Assembly (NCBI RefSeq): GCF_900564155.1
Contig: NZ_LS999839.1
Location: 6,073,097-6,137,096, forward strand
Reading direction: 5' to 3'
DNA length: 64,000 nucleotides
Source of the DNA: Pedobacter schmidteae
GTDB taxonomy: Bacteria; Bacteroidota; Bacteroidia; Sphingobacteriales; Sphingobacteriaceae
Below are positions 24,140 through 32,101 of the stretch, in pieces. The notes under the pieces were generated by a model. It was not told where the DNA came from. It did not search any database and saw only the letters and a program-made list of their open reading frames with translations. Each line of letters opens with the position of its first letter. Position 1 is the first letter of the stretch. The translations under genes were made by a program, and so were the position numbers.

Positions 24140-26218
24140 TTATTTCTTCACCATTGTGCCATTTATAATATCCAGGCTTTTATCAATATACAAATCAGTC
24201 GAAAGCCCCTCTATCCATTTCAGGTACCACTCGTTACCTGTCTTTTCGCCATAACCCGGAGCAGCACTCACTTTTATTTTTTTCAATGCCGTCATTTTGG
24301 CACCAATTTCAATCTTCTGCGTATATTCCTGCAATACTTCTTGTTGTTTCTTGAATTCGTAACGGTTCAGGTTCACCGGATTAAGCTGCGATTCTGCAAG
24401 CAATTTACTATTTTCGTCAATATTTTTAAAAGAATTGTCTTTCCCGGCAATTTCTCTCGCTAAGTTCAAGACTTTATTCCAAACCCCAGGCTGATTAGAT
24501 TCTGTATAACGTAATGCCGGAATACTATCCCATTGCAATGCCGTACTATTATCCATTTCCCTAACCTTAAGATAGGCTAGCTTTCCGGGAAGCACTACAT
24601 CCGAACGTACACCCCTCAATTGTGTGGACGCACCGTTGACCCTGTAAAAATGATGTTGGGTAAGTCGTAACGAACCATAGCTTACATTTGGCACTCCCTT
24701 AACCTTGTCTCCCATCTTACCCATTGGAAGCGTGGCCTGTGCACTCCCTTTTCCATAAGTTGCAGGACTCCCAATAATAATCCCTCTCTTATAATCCTGA
24801 ATCGCAGCTGCAAATATCTCTGATGCCGAAGCACTTTGCTCGTTCACCATAACCACCAACGGTCCATTATAAAGAGCTTCGTTATAAGTAGTATGTATTT
24901 TAAGTTCGTTAGGGCCTTTAATCTGGACTTTAGGCCCTGCGCCTAAGAAGTAGCCGGTCATCTTCACCACCTCATCCAATGAACCTCCCCCATTGTTTCT
25001 CAGATCAAAAATGATTCCCTTTACGTTCTCAGCTTTGAGTTTAAGGATTTCCTGCAACACATCGTCGGCCGAACGAATTCCAGCAGGATTAACCATATCT
25101 ACATAAAATTCAGGTAAAAAAAGATATCCGATCTTTTGCCCATCTTTTTCCATAATTGCACTTCTTGCCCGCCCTTCCTCATCTTTAATTTCGGCTCTTT
25201 TTAGTGATACGGTTTTTTCCTGCCCATTAGTTTTCAATAAGTTCATAGCCACTTCAGTGTCCTGATCACCACGAATCAGGTCGGCCACCTCAACAATAGC
25301 CTTTCCTGCAATATCCACCATTTTTCCATTAGGATCACTAATGCTCAGGATGCGGTCGTTTACATCTACCAATCCACTTTTTAAGGCCATTCCTCCTGGT
25401 CTTAAGGCCTTAATAAACACATCTCCATCTTTTTCCTGAAGCTCCAAACCAACGCCAAAAAAGCGTTTTGCCATATGGTTGCTGATATTTCTGGTTTGAA
25501 CCGGGGCAAAATAATTGGTATGCGGATCTACTTCCAATGTTACAATATTCAAATACTGACTAAACCTTTCGTTCAATGCTGATGGTCCTGTGAGGTTTTT
25601 AAATGTACCCATCAGCCATTTATCTACTTTCATTCTGGCTTCTTTTTCGGTTGTTTGCCCTCCCTCCTTAACGCTATCCAAATCCTGTAATCTTTGCAGC
25701 ACCAGGTATTTTGCTTTTTTCTGCCATAATCTGCTCAGTTCTGCCTGGCTCCCTGCATACCCAAGCAGGCTCCCGTTCAACTGAACTGTTTCCTTCTTAT
25801 TAAAGTCAAAAGGTTTTGCCAGTATTTTTTTATAGCCAGCGGCAGCAGACAGCAACCTTTTCTGATAAATCTGATAAGCAGCCGTAAAAAACGCTGATGA
25901 TCCCTCATGCAATTCGTCATCAATGATCAGCTCATATTTCTTCAATTCCTCAAAATCGCTTTTCAGAAATACATCTTTATTCGGATCAAGGCTTTCCAGG
26001 TATTTTTTCCAGATTATCTTTGAGAAATTATCGTCAATCGCTTTAGGACGCACATGTTTTTGCTCCAGGTTTCGGACAACATTCAGAATGGTAGCTTTTT
26101 GGGTTGCTGCAATATCAGGCTGCCCCACCTGTGCCCACAGGTTTTGTACCGGGCCTAAGCAAAGCGCTGCCGAATAAGCCAAACACTTAAGGGCGTAAGA
26201 ATAGTTAGTTTTGTTCAT
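24140..26218 (-). CDS. prc: Prc/Tsp-type tail-specific protease (S41A family)
   Basis: A 692-residue periplasmic protease starting at the ATG at 26218. A longer frame with TTG at 26257 overlaps the promoter boxes and is rejected. A signal peptide (MNKTNYSYALKCLAYSAALC...) is followed by the N-terminal helical domain of Prc (VVRNLEQKHVRPKAIDDNFS, LDPNKDVFL), a PDZ domain (VGLELQEKDGDVFIKALRPGG) and the S41 core. The core has FDLRNNGGGSLDEVV, the serine in NEQSASASEIFAAA and the lysine in TYGKGSAQ, both catalytic residues of the Ser-Lys dyad. Prc degrades proteins from the C-terminus and in Pseudomonas acts on FecR-like anti-sigma factors. It heads the sigma/FecR operon here, which suggests such a dedicated role. 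Confidence 0.92.
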   Translation of the reverse strand: MNKTNYSYALKCLAYSAALCLGPVQNLWAQVGQPDIAATQKATILNVVRNLEQKHVRPKAIDDNFSKIIWKKYLESLDPNKDVFLKSDFEELKKYELIIDDELHEGSSAFFTAAYQIYQKRLLSAAAGYKKILAKPFDFNKKETVQLNGSLLGYAGSQAELSRLWQKKAKYLVLQRLQDLDSVKEGGQTTEKEARMKVDKWLMGTFKNLTGPSALNERFSQYLNIVTLEVDPHTNYFAPVQTRNISNHMAKRFFGVGLELQEKDGDVFIKALRPGGMALKSGLVDVNDRILSISDPNGKMVDIAGKAIVEVADLIRGDQDTEVAMNLLKTNGQEKTVSLKRAEIKDEEGRARSAIMEKDGQKIGYLFLPEFYVDMVNPAGIRSADDVLQEILKLKAENVKGIIFDLRNNGGGSLDEVVKMTGYFLGAGPKVQIKGPNELKIHTTYNEALYNGPLVVMVNEQSASASEIFAAAIQDYKRGIIIGSPATYGKGSAQATLPMGKMGDKVKGVPNVSYGSLRLTQHHFYRVNGASTQLRGVRSDVVLPGKLAYLKVREMDNSTALQWDSIPALRYTESNQPGVWNKVLNLAREIAGKDNSFKNIDENSKLLAESQLNPVNLNRYEFKKQQEVLQEYTQKIEIGAKMTALKKIKVSAAPGYGEKTGNEWYLKWIEGLSTDLYIDKSLDIINGTMVKK

Positions 26219-26239
26219 AAAGTTTAACGGTTCGTTACA

Positions 26240-26272
26240 GGTAAAGGCGAACAGCAACTCAAAAAGGGTGAA
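26240..26272 (-). promoter_or_regulatory. Candidate ECF sigma promoter of the Prc-sigma-FecR operon
   Basis: On the minus strand TTCACCCTTTTT (26272-26261) is followed by GCCTTTACC (26248-26240), with exactly 17 bases between CACCC and GCC, and the ATG of prc 21 bases on. If the ECF factor reads it, the sigma operon is autoregulated. Unlike the other sites this one is not part of an inverted repeat. Confidence 0.72.
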
Positions 26273-26290
26273 CAGAACTATGAAAATATT

Positions 26291-26602
26291 TTAAGGTCTA
26301 TCGATCACACCAAAAACCGTGGTTTTCCATTTAATATAGCCCAATTTTGCGCATTGTTCCGCAACCTCAGCTTCTATGCTTCCCGGCACATCATTTACAA
26401 TTTTCCATCGGATACTATATTTGCTGTTGTAACCTATGTAAACCACAACATCATCAAATAAAGGTTCAACGGTTTCCAAACCTTTAAGGTGTATATCCTG
26501 TAGCTCTTTGGCAAAGCGTACAAGTCTTTCGTTCATCACTTTTGCCAGTGGAGGGGCTGGCTTAACATCTGGTTCTATAATCGCAAGTACAGTTACAGTC
26601 AT
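26291..26602 (-). CDS. Hypothetical protein of 103 residues
   Basis: A small soluble protein with no signal peptide or membrane span. The predicted pattern is strand, long amphipathic helix, two strands (DDVVVYIGYNSKYSIRWKIV), a helix (GSIEAEVAEQCAKLGYIKW) and a final strand (TTVFGVI). No family was recognised. The frame has a proper ATG and a possible promoter -7 box TACTTTTG on its strand at 26643-26636. It is read in the same direction as prc, but the ECF promoter lies between them, so it is probably not a member of that operon. It is divergent from the helicase gene. Confidence 0.6.
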   Translation of the reverse strand: MTVTVLAIIEPDVKPAPPLAKVMNERLVRFAKELQDIHLKGLETVEPLFDDVVVYIGYNSKYSIRWKIVNDVPGSIEAEVAEQCAKLGYIKWKTTVFGVIDRP

Positions 26603-26733
26603 CGGCTAAAATCTCAGTAATACTACTATTTTTAGCAAAAGTAAACATTATTCCTGAATTAATTGACACCATCCCGTCATTATCATTTTACCATATACAT
26701 TTCAACAATGAACAAAACAGCAAAAAAATCAAT

Positions 26734-26741
26734 TAAATTTG
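26734..26741 (+). promoter_or_regulatory. Possible -7 promoter box of the helicase gene
   Basis: TAAATTTG matches the Bacteroidetes -7 consensus TAnnTTTG and ends four bases before the ATG. No convincing TTTG box is found 19-21 bases upstream, so the call is tentative. Confidence 0.35.
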
Positions 26742-26745
26742 CTGT

Positions 26746-28659
26746 ATGAGTAATGCCGTTTCTTCCAATTCAATTTTCGACAAAGTCCTATCTTTTATTG
26801 ATTACACCGATCAAAGTATTTTTCTTACCGGAAAGGCAGGAACCGGAAAAACGACTTTACTGAAAAGAATCAAAGAAACAAGTTCAAAAAAAATGGCAGT
26901 CATTGCGCCTACAGGCGTTGCAGCCATGAACGCAAAAGGCACCACCATAAATTCATTTTTCCAGCTCCCCCCAGGATCATTTTTTCCCGGAGACATTAGC
27001 CTGGAACATCTGCAGTCTGGCTTTTTATCCATACAATCGATGGTATCAGACCTCAGTTATAACAGAGAGAAATTAAGTCTTTTTAATGAATTGGAGTTGT
27101 TGGTAATTGATGAGGTATCGATGGTACGCTGCGATTTGCTGGACGTAATTGACGCCATCCTCAGATCGGTAAGGAAAAACAATGCACCCTTCGGTGGTGT
27201 ACAATTATTACTGATTGGTGATTTATACCAGCTACCACCAGTAACTAAAAGAGAAGACTGGAGTTTTTTGAACAGAGCCTATCCTTCGCCTTACTTCTTT
27301 GATGCCCTGGTCATCAGAAAAAATCCTGTTTTACAAATAGAGCTGACTACGGTGTTTCGGCAGACTGAACCTGAATTCATCAACATATTAAATGACATCA
27401 GAAACAATCAGATCAGTGAAAGCGGACTTGAACTTCTAAACAGAAGATATGCAACTGATGACAACACCAGCAGCGAGGTAAGCCCGATTATCATCACTTC
27501 GCATAATGCGGAAGCCAATGCCATTAACAAAGAGAAACTGGATGAACTGCCTGGTACAGCCTATACTTTTGAAGGTGAGGTAAGTGGAGAATTCCGGGAC
27601 CTGGGCCTGCAGGCCGAACAAAGTCTGACACTTAAAGAAGGCGCGCAGATTATGTTTATTAAAAACGATACCGGCGAAAACCGCAAGTTCTATAACGGAA
27701 AAATTGGCAAGATAAAATCCGTGACAGATGGCGAAATTTATATCTCTTTTCCAAACGAGGAAGACTTATTATTGGAAAAAACCTCCTGGCAGTCCTTCGA
27801 GTATAAAACAGATGCAGAGGAAGCAATTGTACAGCAACAGGTAGGGGAATTTTCTCAGTACCCGATTAAACTGGCCTGGGCGGTAACCATTCACAAAAGC
27901 CAGGGGTTAACATTCGACAGTGCCATTATTGATGCCGGAAAATCATTTGTAGCCGGACAAGTTTACGTAGCCTTAAGCAGGGTAAGGACATTAAATGGCT
28001 TAATTTTGAAGTCGAAGATCAGTACCGACAGCCTAAGGTCAAATACAGAAGTGATCAATTACATGAAACCGGTGAAAGAAGAAGAACTGGATAATATTCT
28101 GATTGCCGGGCAAGAGAGTTTTATTCTTCAGCTGGTGCTGAATCACTTCTCGTTCAGTCGTATTTTTACCGGATTGGAAACCATGGCCTCAAACCCTGAG
28201 GTAGTCAAGGCAGTACTTCCTGAATTTAAAACCTTGCTGGTCCAGCTCAATAAATCGGTTACCGACCTCCTGGGCTTATCAGAGCGTTTCCAGAGCCAGG
28301 TAAAACAGCTGCATCAGCAAAATGGATTTAAAGATCAACAAGCGCTTCAGGCCAGAATTGAATCGGCCTTAACCTATTTTACGAAAGAGTTAAATCTGCA
28401 GCTCATCAATCAGCTCAATAAAAACATCAGGGTAAAACCTAAAAACAAGACCCAGCAACAATTGCAGCACCTGATGCAAAAATACAGACAGGTGATAGAA
28501 AACAGAATCGCCCTGATGCAATATGCCGCGGGCTTGTTGAAAGAACCAATTGAAGCTAAAGCCTATACCGACTGGATCAGCAAACATAAGGTACAAAAAC
28601 AAACAAAACCCGGATCTTCAGCTGCAGAACAACCAACGGTCAACCTTCAACTGTTTTAA
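26746..28659 (+). CDS. PIF1/RecD-like superfamily 1 DNA helicase
   Basis: A 637-residue ATP-dependent helicase. Walker A is FLTGKAGTGKTTLL (about 26-39), followed by VIAPTGVAAMNAKGTTINSFFQLPPG, which is the PIF1 signature region. Walker B is LLVIDEVSMVR (about 119-129), with GDLYQLPPV next to it and a TTVFRQTEPEF motif. The helicase C part has AVTIHKSQGLTFDSAIID and VYVALSRVRTLNGLIL (about 375-425). The C-terminal 200 residues are helical and of unknown role. Such enzymes act in replication and repair as 5'-3' helicases. A TAAATTTG box (26734-26741) ends four bases before the ATG, which suggests a very short or absent 5' leader. Confidence 0.9.
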   Translation: MSNAVSSNSIFDKVLSFIDYTDQSIFLTGKAGTGKTTLLKRIKETSSKKMAVIAPTGVAAMNAKGTTINSFFQLPPGSFFPGDISLEHLQSGFLSIQSMVSDLSYNREKLSLFNELELLVIDEVSMVRCDLLDVIDAILRSVRKNNAPFGGVQLLLIGDLYQLPPVTKREDWSFLNRAYPSPYFFDALVIRKNPVLQIELTTVFRQTEPEFINILNDIRNNQISESGLELLNRRYATDDNTSSEVSPIIITSHNAEANAINKEKLDELPGTAYTFEGEVSGEFRDLGLQAEQSLTLKEGAQIMFIKNDTGENRKFYNGKIGKIKSVTDGEIYISFPNEEDLLLEKTSWQSFEYKTDAEEAIVQQQVGEFSQYPIKLAWAVTIHKSQGLTFDSAIIDAGKSFVAGQVYVALSRVRTLNGLILKSKISTDSLRSNTEVINYMKPVKEEELDNILIAGQESFILQLVLNHFSFSRIFTGLETMASNPEVVKAVLPEFKTLLVQLNKSVTDLLGLSERFQSQVKQLHQQNGFKDQQALQARIESALTYFTKELNLQLINQLNKNIRVKPKNKTQQQLQHLMQKYRQVIENRIALMQYAAGLLKEPIEAKAYTDWISKHKVQKQTKPGSSAAEQPTVNLQLF

Positions 28660-28766
28660 AACACATCGGTAGTCCAAAAACAAAGGCTCCATTCCATTTG
28701 TTGCTCCTTTTGGGCGCAGCTTCGGTCAGGGTCTAGATATAACAGCTACCTGTTACGCTGGTCCTG

Positions 28767-30236
28767 TCACTTAACCGCTTCTTTTTGCCTGGTCAAATAA
28801 TAAATAGGAATGCCGATCAGCACGATAATCAATCCCGGCCATGTAAATTGTGGTTTAAACCAGATCAACAGCAAGCAGAAACTGATACCCAAAATGATAT
28901 ATAAGGCTGGCAATAATGGGTATCCAAATGCTTTATAAGGACGTTCAGCATCAGGTAATCTCTTCCGAAGAATAAAAATCCCCCCGATAGTAAGTACATA
29001 AAATATAACTACCACAAAGGAGATCATATCGAGCAGATCGCCATATTTACCACTGAGACAAAGAATTGCGGCAACTACAAATTGTGCCCAAAGCGCCCAT
29101 TGCGGAACACCATGTTTATTTAATTTCCCCGCACTTTTAAAGAACAAACCGTCCTGTGCCATGGTATAATAAACCCTTGATCCGGCTAGTATAAGGCCGT
29201 TGTTACAGCCAAAGGTCGAGATCATGATCATCACGGCAATCAGGGCAGTACCTATACCGCCAAAAATAACCGTAGAAGCAGTTACCGCTACCCTATCCTT
29301 AGCTGCATGGGCAATCTCATCCATAGGTAATACAGCAAGATAAACCAGATTGGCAGCCACATAGATAGTAGTTACAATAAGGGTACCCAAAAACAGACTA
29401 AGACCTATATTTCTTTTAGGGTTTTTCATTTCACCGGCAATAAAGGTTACATTGTTCCAGGCATCACTACTAAAAACAGAGCCTACCATAGCAGCAGCAA
29501 TACCACCCAATAAAGCCGTTCCAGCAATTGGCGTTACACTAAATCCAGCAGCCGGATTACAGCTGTCGACCAGTGCTGCTTTTGTGGCCATCCAGGTATT
29601 GGCCCAGTTGGCATGCCATACATCGGGTTTACACATCACAATACCTGCAATGATTAGCCCAAAAAGCGCAAGTAATTTGGTAGAAGTAAAAATATTCTGG
29701 ATCCACTTCCCTCCTTTTACCCCGCGGGTATTGGAATAAGTAAGCAAGGCTATAATAGCGATAGACATGATCTGTGCAGAACTCACCGAAAAATAGGTTG
29801 GCTGGTTGCAGGCATCAAGCCCGGTCTGTATTTGCAGCAGTTTATTGTCCTCACTCAATGCCGGAATCAGGTAAGCTGCAAATTTGGAGAAAGCCACCCC
29901 AACCGCAGCAATGGTACCTGTTTGTATAACAGCAAAAAAACTCCAACCATATAAAAAGGCGATCAGCTTGTTATAAGCTTCTTTAAGATAAACATACTGG
30001 CCACCAGCTTTGGGATACATTCCACTCAACTCTCCGTAACTGATAGCGGCTGTCATGGTCATCAGCCCGGTAATTACCCACACGGCTATCAGCCATCCGG
30101 CACTGCCCACATTACGGGTAATATCGGCACTTACAATAAATATCCCCGAGCCGATCATCGATCCAACGACCAGCATTGTACCATCTAAAAGGCCAAGCTC
30201 CCGCTTAAAAGAGTCACCCTGATTTTCTTTCTCCAT
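28767..30236 (-). CDS. APC-family amino acid permease (LAT-like)
   Basis: A 489-residue inner-membrane permease with about 12 hydrophobic spans. The first span has the APC hallmark LLDGTMLVVGSMIGSGIFIVSADI; the consensus EL.GMYPKAGGQYVYLKEAYN follows span 2, and the middle contains FSSDAWNNVTFIAGEMKNPKRNIGLSL. It most likely moves amino acids in exchange or with protons; the substrate is unknown. It is the last gene of a run of three on this strand (SGNH hydrolase, esterase, permease), with a 95-base gap before it. The C-terminus is short and soluble (LTRQKEAVK). Confidence 0.9.
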   Translation of the reverse strand: MEKENQGDSFKRELGLLDGTMLVVGSMIGSGIFIVSADITRNVGSAGWLIAVWVITGLMTMTAAISYGELSGMYPKAGGQYVYLKEAYNKLIAFLYGWSFFAVIQTGTIAAVGVAFSKFAAYLIPALSEDNKLLQIQTGLDACNQPTYFSVSSAQIMSIAIIALLTYSNTRGVKGGKWIQNIFTSTKLLALFGLIIAGIVMCKPDVWHANWANTWMATKAALVDSCNPAAGFSVTPIAGTALLGGIAAAMVGSVFSSDAWNNVTFIAGEMKNPKRNIGLSLFLGTLIVTTIYVAANLVYLAVLPMDEIAHAAKDRVAVTASTVIFGGIGTALIAVMIMISTFGCNNGLILAGSRVYYTMAQDGLFFKSAGKLNKHGVPQWALWAQFVVAAILCLSGKYGDLLDMISFVVVIFYVLTIGGIFILRKRLPDAERPYKAFGYPLLPALYIILGISFCLLLIWFKPQFTWPGLIIVLIGIPIYYLTRQKEAVK

Positions 30237-30331
30237 TGTTTTTGTTTGGTTTGGTTAATCTAAGATATTTAAAAAACAGTATCGAAAGGTAAAACCAGTA
30301 TTTTTTTCTGCTTTTACTTTGGCAGCAACCT

Positions 30332-31060
30332 TTAAATATACAGCGATACCATTTGTTTCCAGTACCTTGGCCTGTGCGCATTGTCTTCCCATTGATGAAA
30401 CTGGTTTGGAATGCCCTTTTGATGCAACAAACTGCTAAATTCGCAGTTGCCCTGCAAAAATGGATCGGTTTGGCCCACGGCAAGTATTACTTCCAATTGA
30501 TGCAGCGCTTGCAGAATGGTGCGATCTGTTAAGTTAGAAAGGTATTGACCAGGCATGTTAAAATAAATAGCTTCATTGCGGCATCCATCAAACAGGTCTT
30601 TAAAATCGCCGGGGCTGGAGGTAAGATCATACCGTCCACTCATGCCCACCGCCTTTTTAAACAGCCAGGGATATTTCATGGCCAGGTTTATGGCATGATA
30701 GGCGCCCATACTACAGCCGGCAGTTTCCAGACATCCCGAGTTGTTTTTTGCAGAGATAAATGGGATTACCTCATTTAAAATATACTGTTCATATTGTAAA
30801 TGACGATCAATCCGACCATAGGGATGCAGCTGTTCATTGTACAAACTCTCGGCATCAATACTATCTACACAAAATAGCTGAACCTCGCCGGCCTCAATCT
30901 TGGTTCGCATGGCCTCAACTATGCCCCAATTTTCATAATCATAAAAACGGGCCGCCCGGGTTGGGAAAAACAACACTGCCCTTCCGACATGGCCAAATAT
31001 CAAAAGCTCCATGTCGCGCTGCAAACTTTTACTATACCATTTATGATATGCTCTGTTCAT
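30332..31060 (-). CDS. Esterase-family alpha/beta hydrolase
   Basis: A 242-residue cytoplasmic alpha/beta hydrolase of the putative-esterase (esterase D-like) type. The nucleophile elbow is GCSMGAYHA (Ser at about 135), the acid is probably the Asp in VGQTDPFL, and the His is in WEDNAHRPRYW near the C-terminus. The N-terminal part (HKWYSKSLQRDMELLIFGH, VLFFPTRAARFYDYENWGIV) is typical of the Bacteroidetes branch that has no signal peptide. The substrate is unknown. It lies 40 bases after the SGNH hydrolase stop and may share its transcript; two lipid or sugar esterases side by side suggest a joint role. Confidence 0.85.
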   Translation of the reverse strand: MNRAYHKWYSKSLQRDMELLIFGHVGRAVLFFPTRAARFYDYENWGIVEAMRTKIEAGEVQLFCVDSIDAESLYNEQLHPYGRIDRHLQYEQYILNEVIPFISAKNNSGCLETAGCSMGAYHAINLAMKYPWLFKKAVGMSGRYDLTSSPGDFKDLFDGCRNEAIYFNMPGQYLSNLTDRTILQALHQLEVILAVGQTDPFLQGNCEFSSLLHQKGIPNQFHQWEDNAHRPRYWKQMVSLYI

Positions 31061-31100
31061 TTACGTATGTACTTACGCAGAGAAATATCAAGGTTCTATA

Positions 31101-31694
31101 TTACCTGGGGATTAAAAATTGATTAATAATATTACCCCAAAGCTGATAGCCCTTTTCGCTTAAGTGAAGCTGGTCATGGGTAAAATAAGCGGGTTCCGGA
31201 CAGCCCGATTTATCCAGCATTTTTTTAAACACATCAATAAAAGTCCAATTGTTGCTCAGTTTGATAATCTCACTTTCTATCAGGTTATTGGTATACCTAA
31301 ACTGATCGGCCTTATGCCATCGACTTATGCTGGGTTTTAAGGAAACAAAATAACAAGGTATGTCGCCAAATCGATTGGCAATTTTCACCATCAATTGCTG
31401 AAAAAAAATAAAAATCTCTTCGGGGTGCCGCCCATCTCCCAGGTCGTTGTCGCCGGCATACACAATCAGGGCTTTGGGGTTGTAATGCATCATAATCCTT
31501 TCAAAAAACCATACACAGGCTGCAAGGGTAGATCCGCCGAACCCAAGGTTTACTACTTTCGATTCTTTGAAATCATCGCCCAAATTATGCCACAGACGTA
31601 TGGACGAGCTTCCGTAAAAAATCAGGTCCGGGTCACGCCCCGTTACCAACCGCTCCTTTTCAAGTCGCTTTACTTCATTTTCATACCAATACAT
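31101..31694 (-). CDS. SGNH/GDSL-family hydrolase
   Basis: A 197-residue SGNH hydrolase with all four blocks: DLIFYGSSSIRLWHNL (Ser block), VNLGFGGST (Gly), VYAGDNDLGDG (Asn) and THDQLHLSEKGYQLW (Asp and His). No signal peptide is seen, so it should act in the cytoplasm. Members cleave acyl or acetyl esters of lipids, sugars or peptidoglycan; the specificity cannot be read here. It is the first of three genes in this direction. Confidence 0.88.
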   Translation of the reverse strand: MYWYENEVKRLEKERLVTGRDPDLIFYGSSSIRLWHNLGDDFKESKVVNLGFGGSTLAACVWFFERIMMHYNPKALIVYAGDNDLGDGRHPEEIFIFFQQLMVKIANRFGDIPCYFVSLKPSISRWHKADQFRYTNNLIESEIIKLSNNWTFIDVFKKMLDKSGCPEPAYFTHDQLHLSEKGYQLWGNIINQFLIPR

Positions 31695-32101
31695 GCTTCC
31701 TTATCTGTAAAGCTAAAGGTAATCAGATCATCGCTAATAGCAGGCCATCTCTATATTAAGTTTTAACCCCTCTACACACTTATTTAAGAAATTTGCTAAC
31801 ATATAGTTAATACGCGGACGACATCTGAAATGCTGATATCACTTCATCACGAAATCACAAATTATCAACATATGTAGAAAAACGACAAATAAAAACGGCC
31901 TTTTTAACTCACCAATGCCTATAACGAAATATTTTTTAAAAAGCGTAGCAATCAATTGATTAAAAATTTGTTAATTACGTTTACACCATTATTTTTGTTG
32001 TAAGCCCGATTGTGATAAAACACATTAAAGAACCACCGCTTATTGCAAAAAGGAGAACCAAACAAACGAATTAATCAACCTAAAACGAGAAGAATTAAAG
32101 T
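31695..32101. promoter_or_regulatory. Intergenic region with the hppA promoter
   Basis: This 407-bp AT-rich gap between divergent genes holds no gene. Near its right end is a full match to the Bacteroidetes promoter: TTTG at 31967-31970, 19 bases, then TATTTTTG at 31990-31997. The transcript would start near 32003, giving a leader of about 100 bases before hppA. Nothing else was recognised; no riboswitch-like fold was evident by eye. Confidence 0.6.

Noticed and set aside
26219-26257. N-terminal extension of prc from a TTG at 26257
   Set aside because: It would translate the -10 box of the candidate promoter and puts 13 residues before a good signal peptide; the ATG at 26218 is preferred.
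30214-30483. 89-residue ORF overlapping the esterase 3' end and the permease start
   Set aside because: It lies in another frame of the esterase gene, which has all catalytic blocks.
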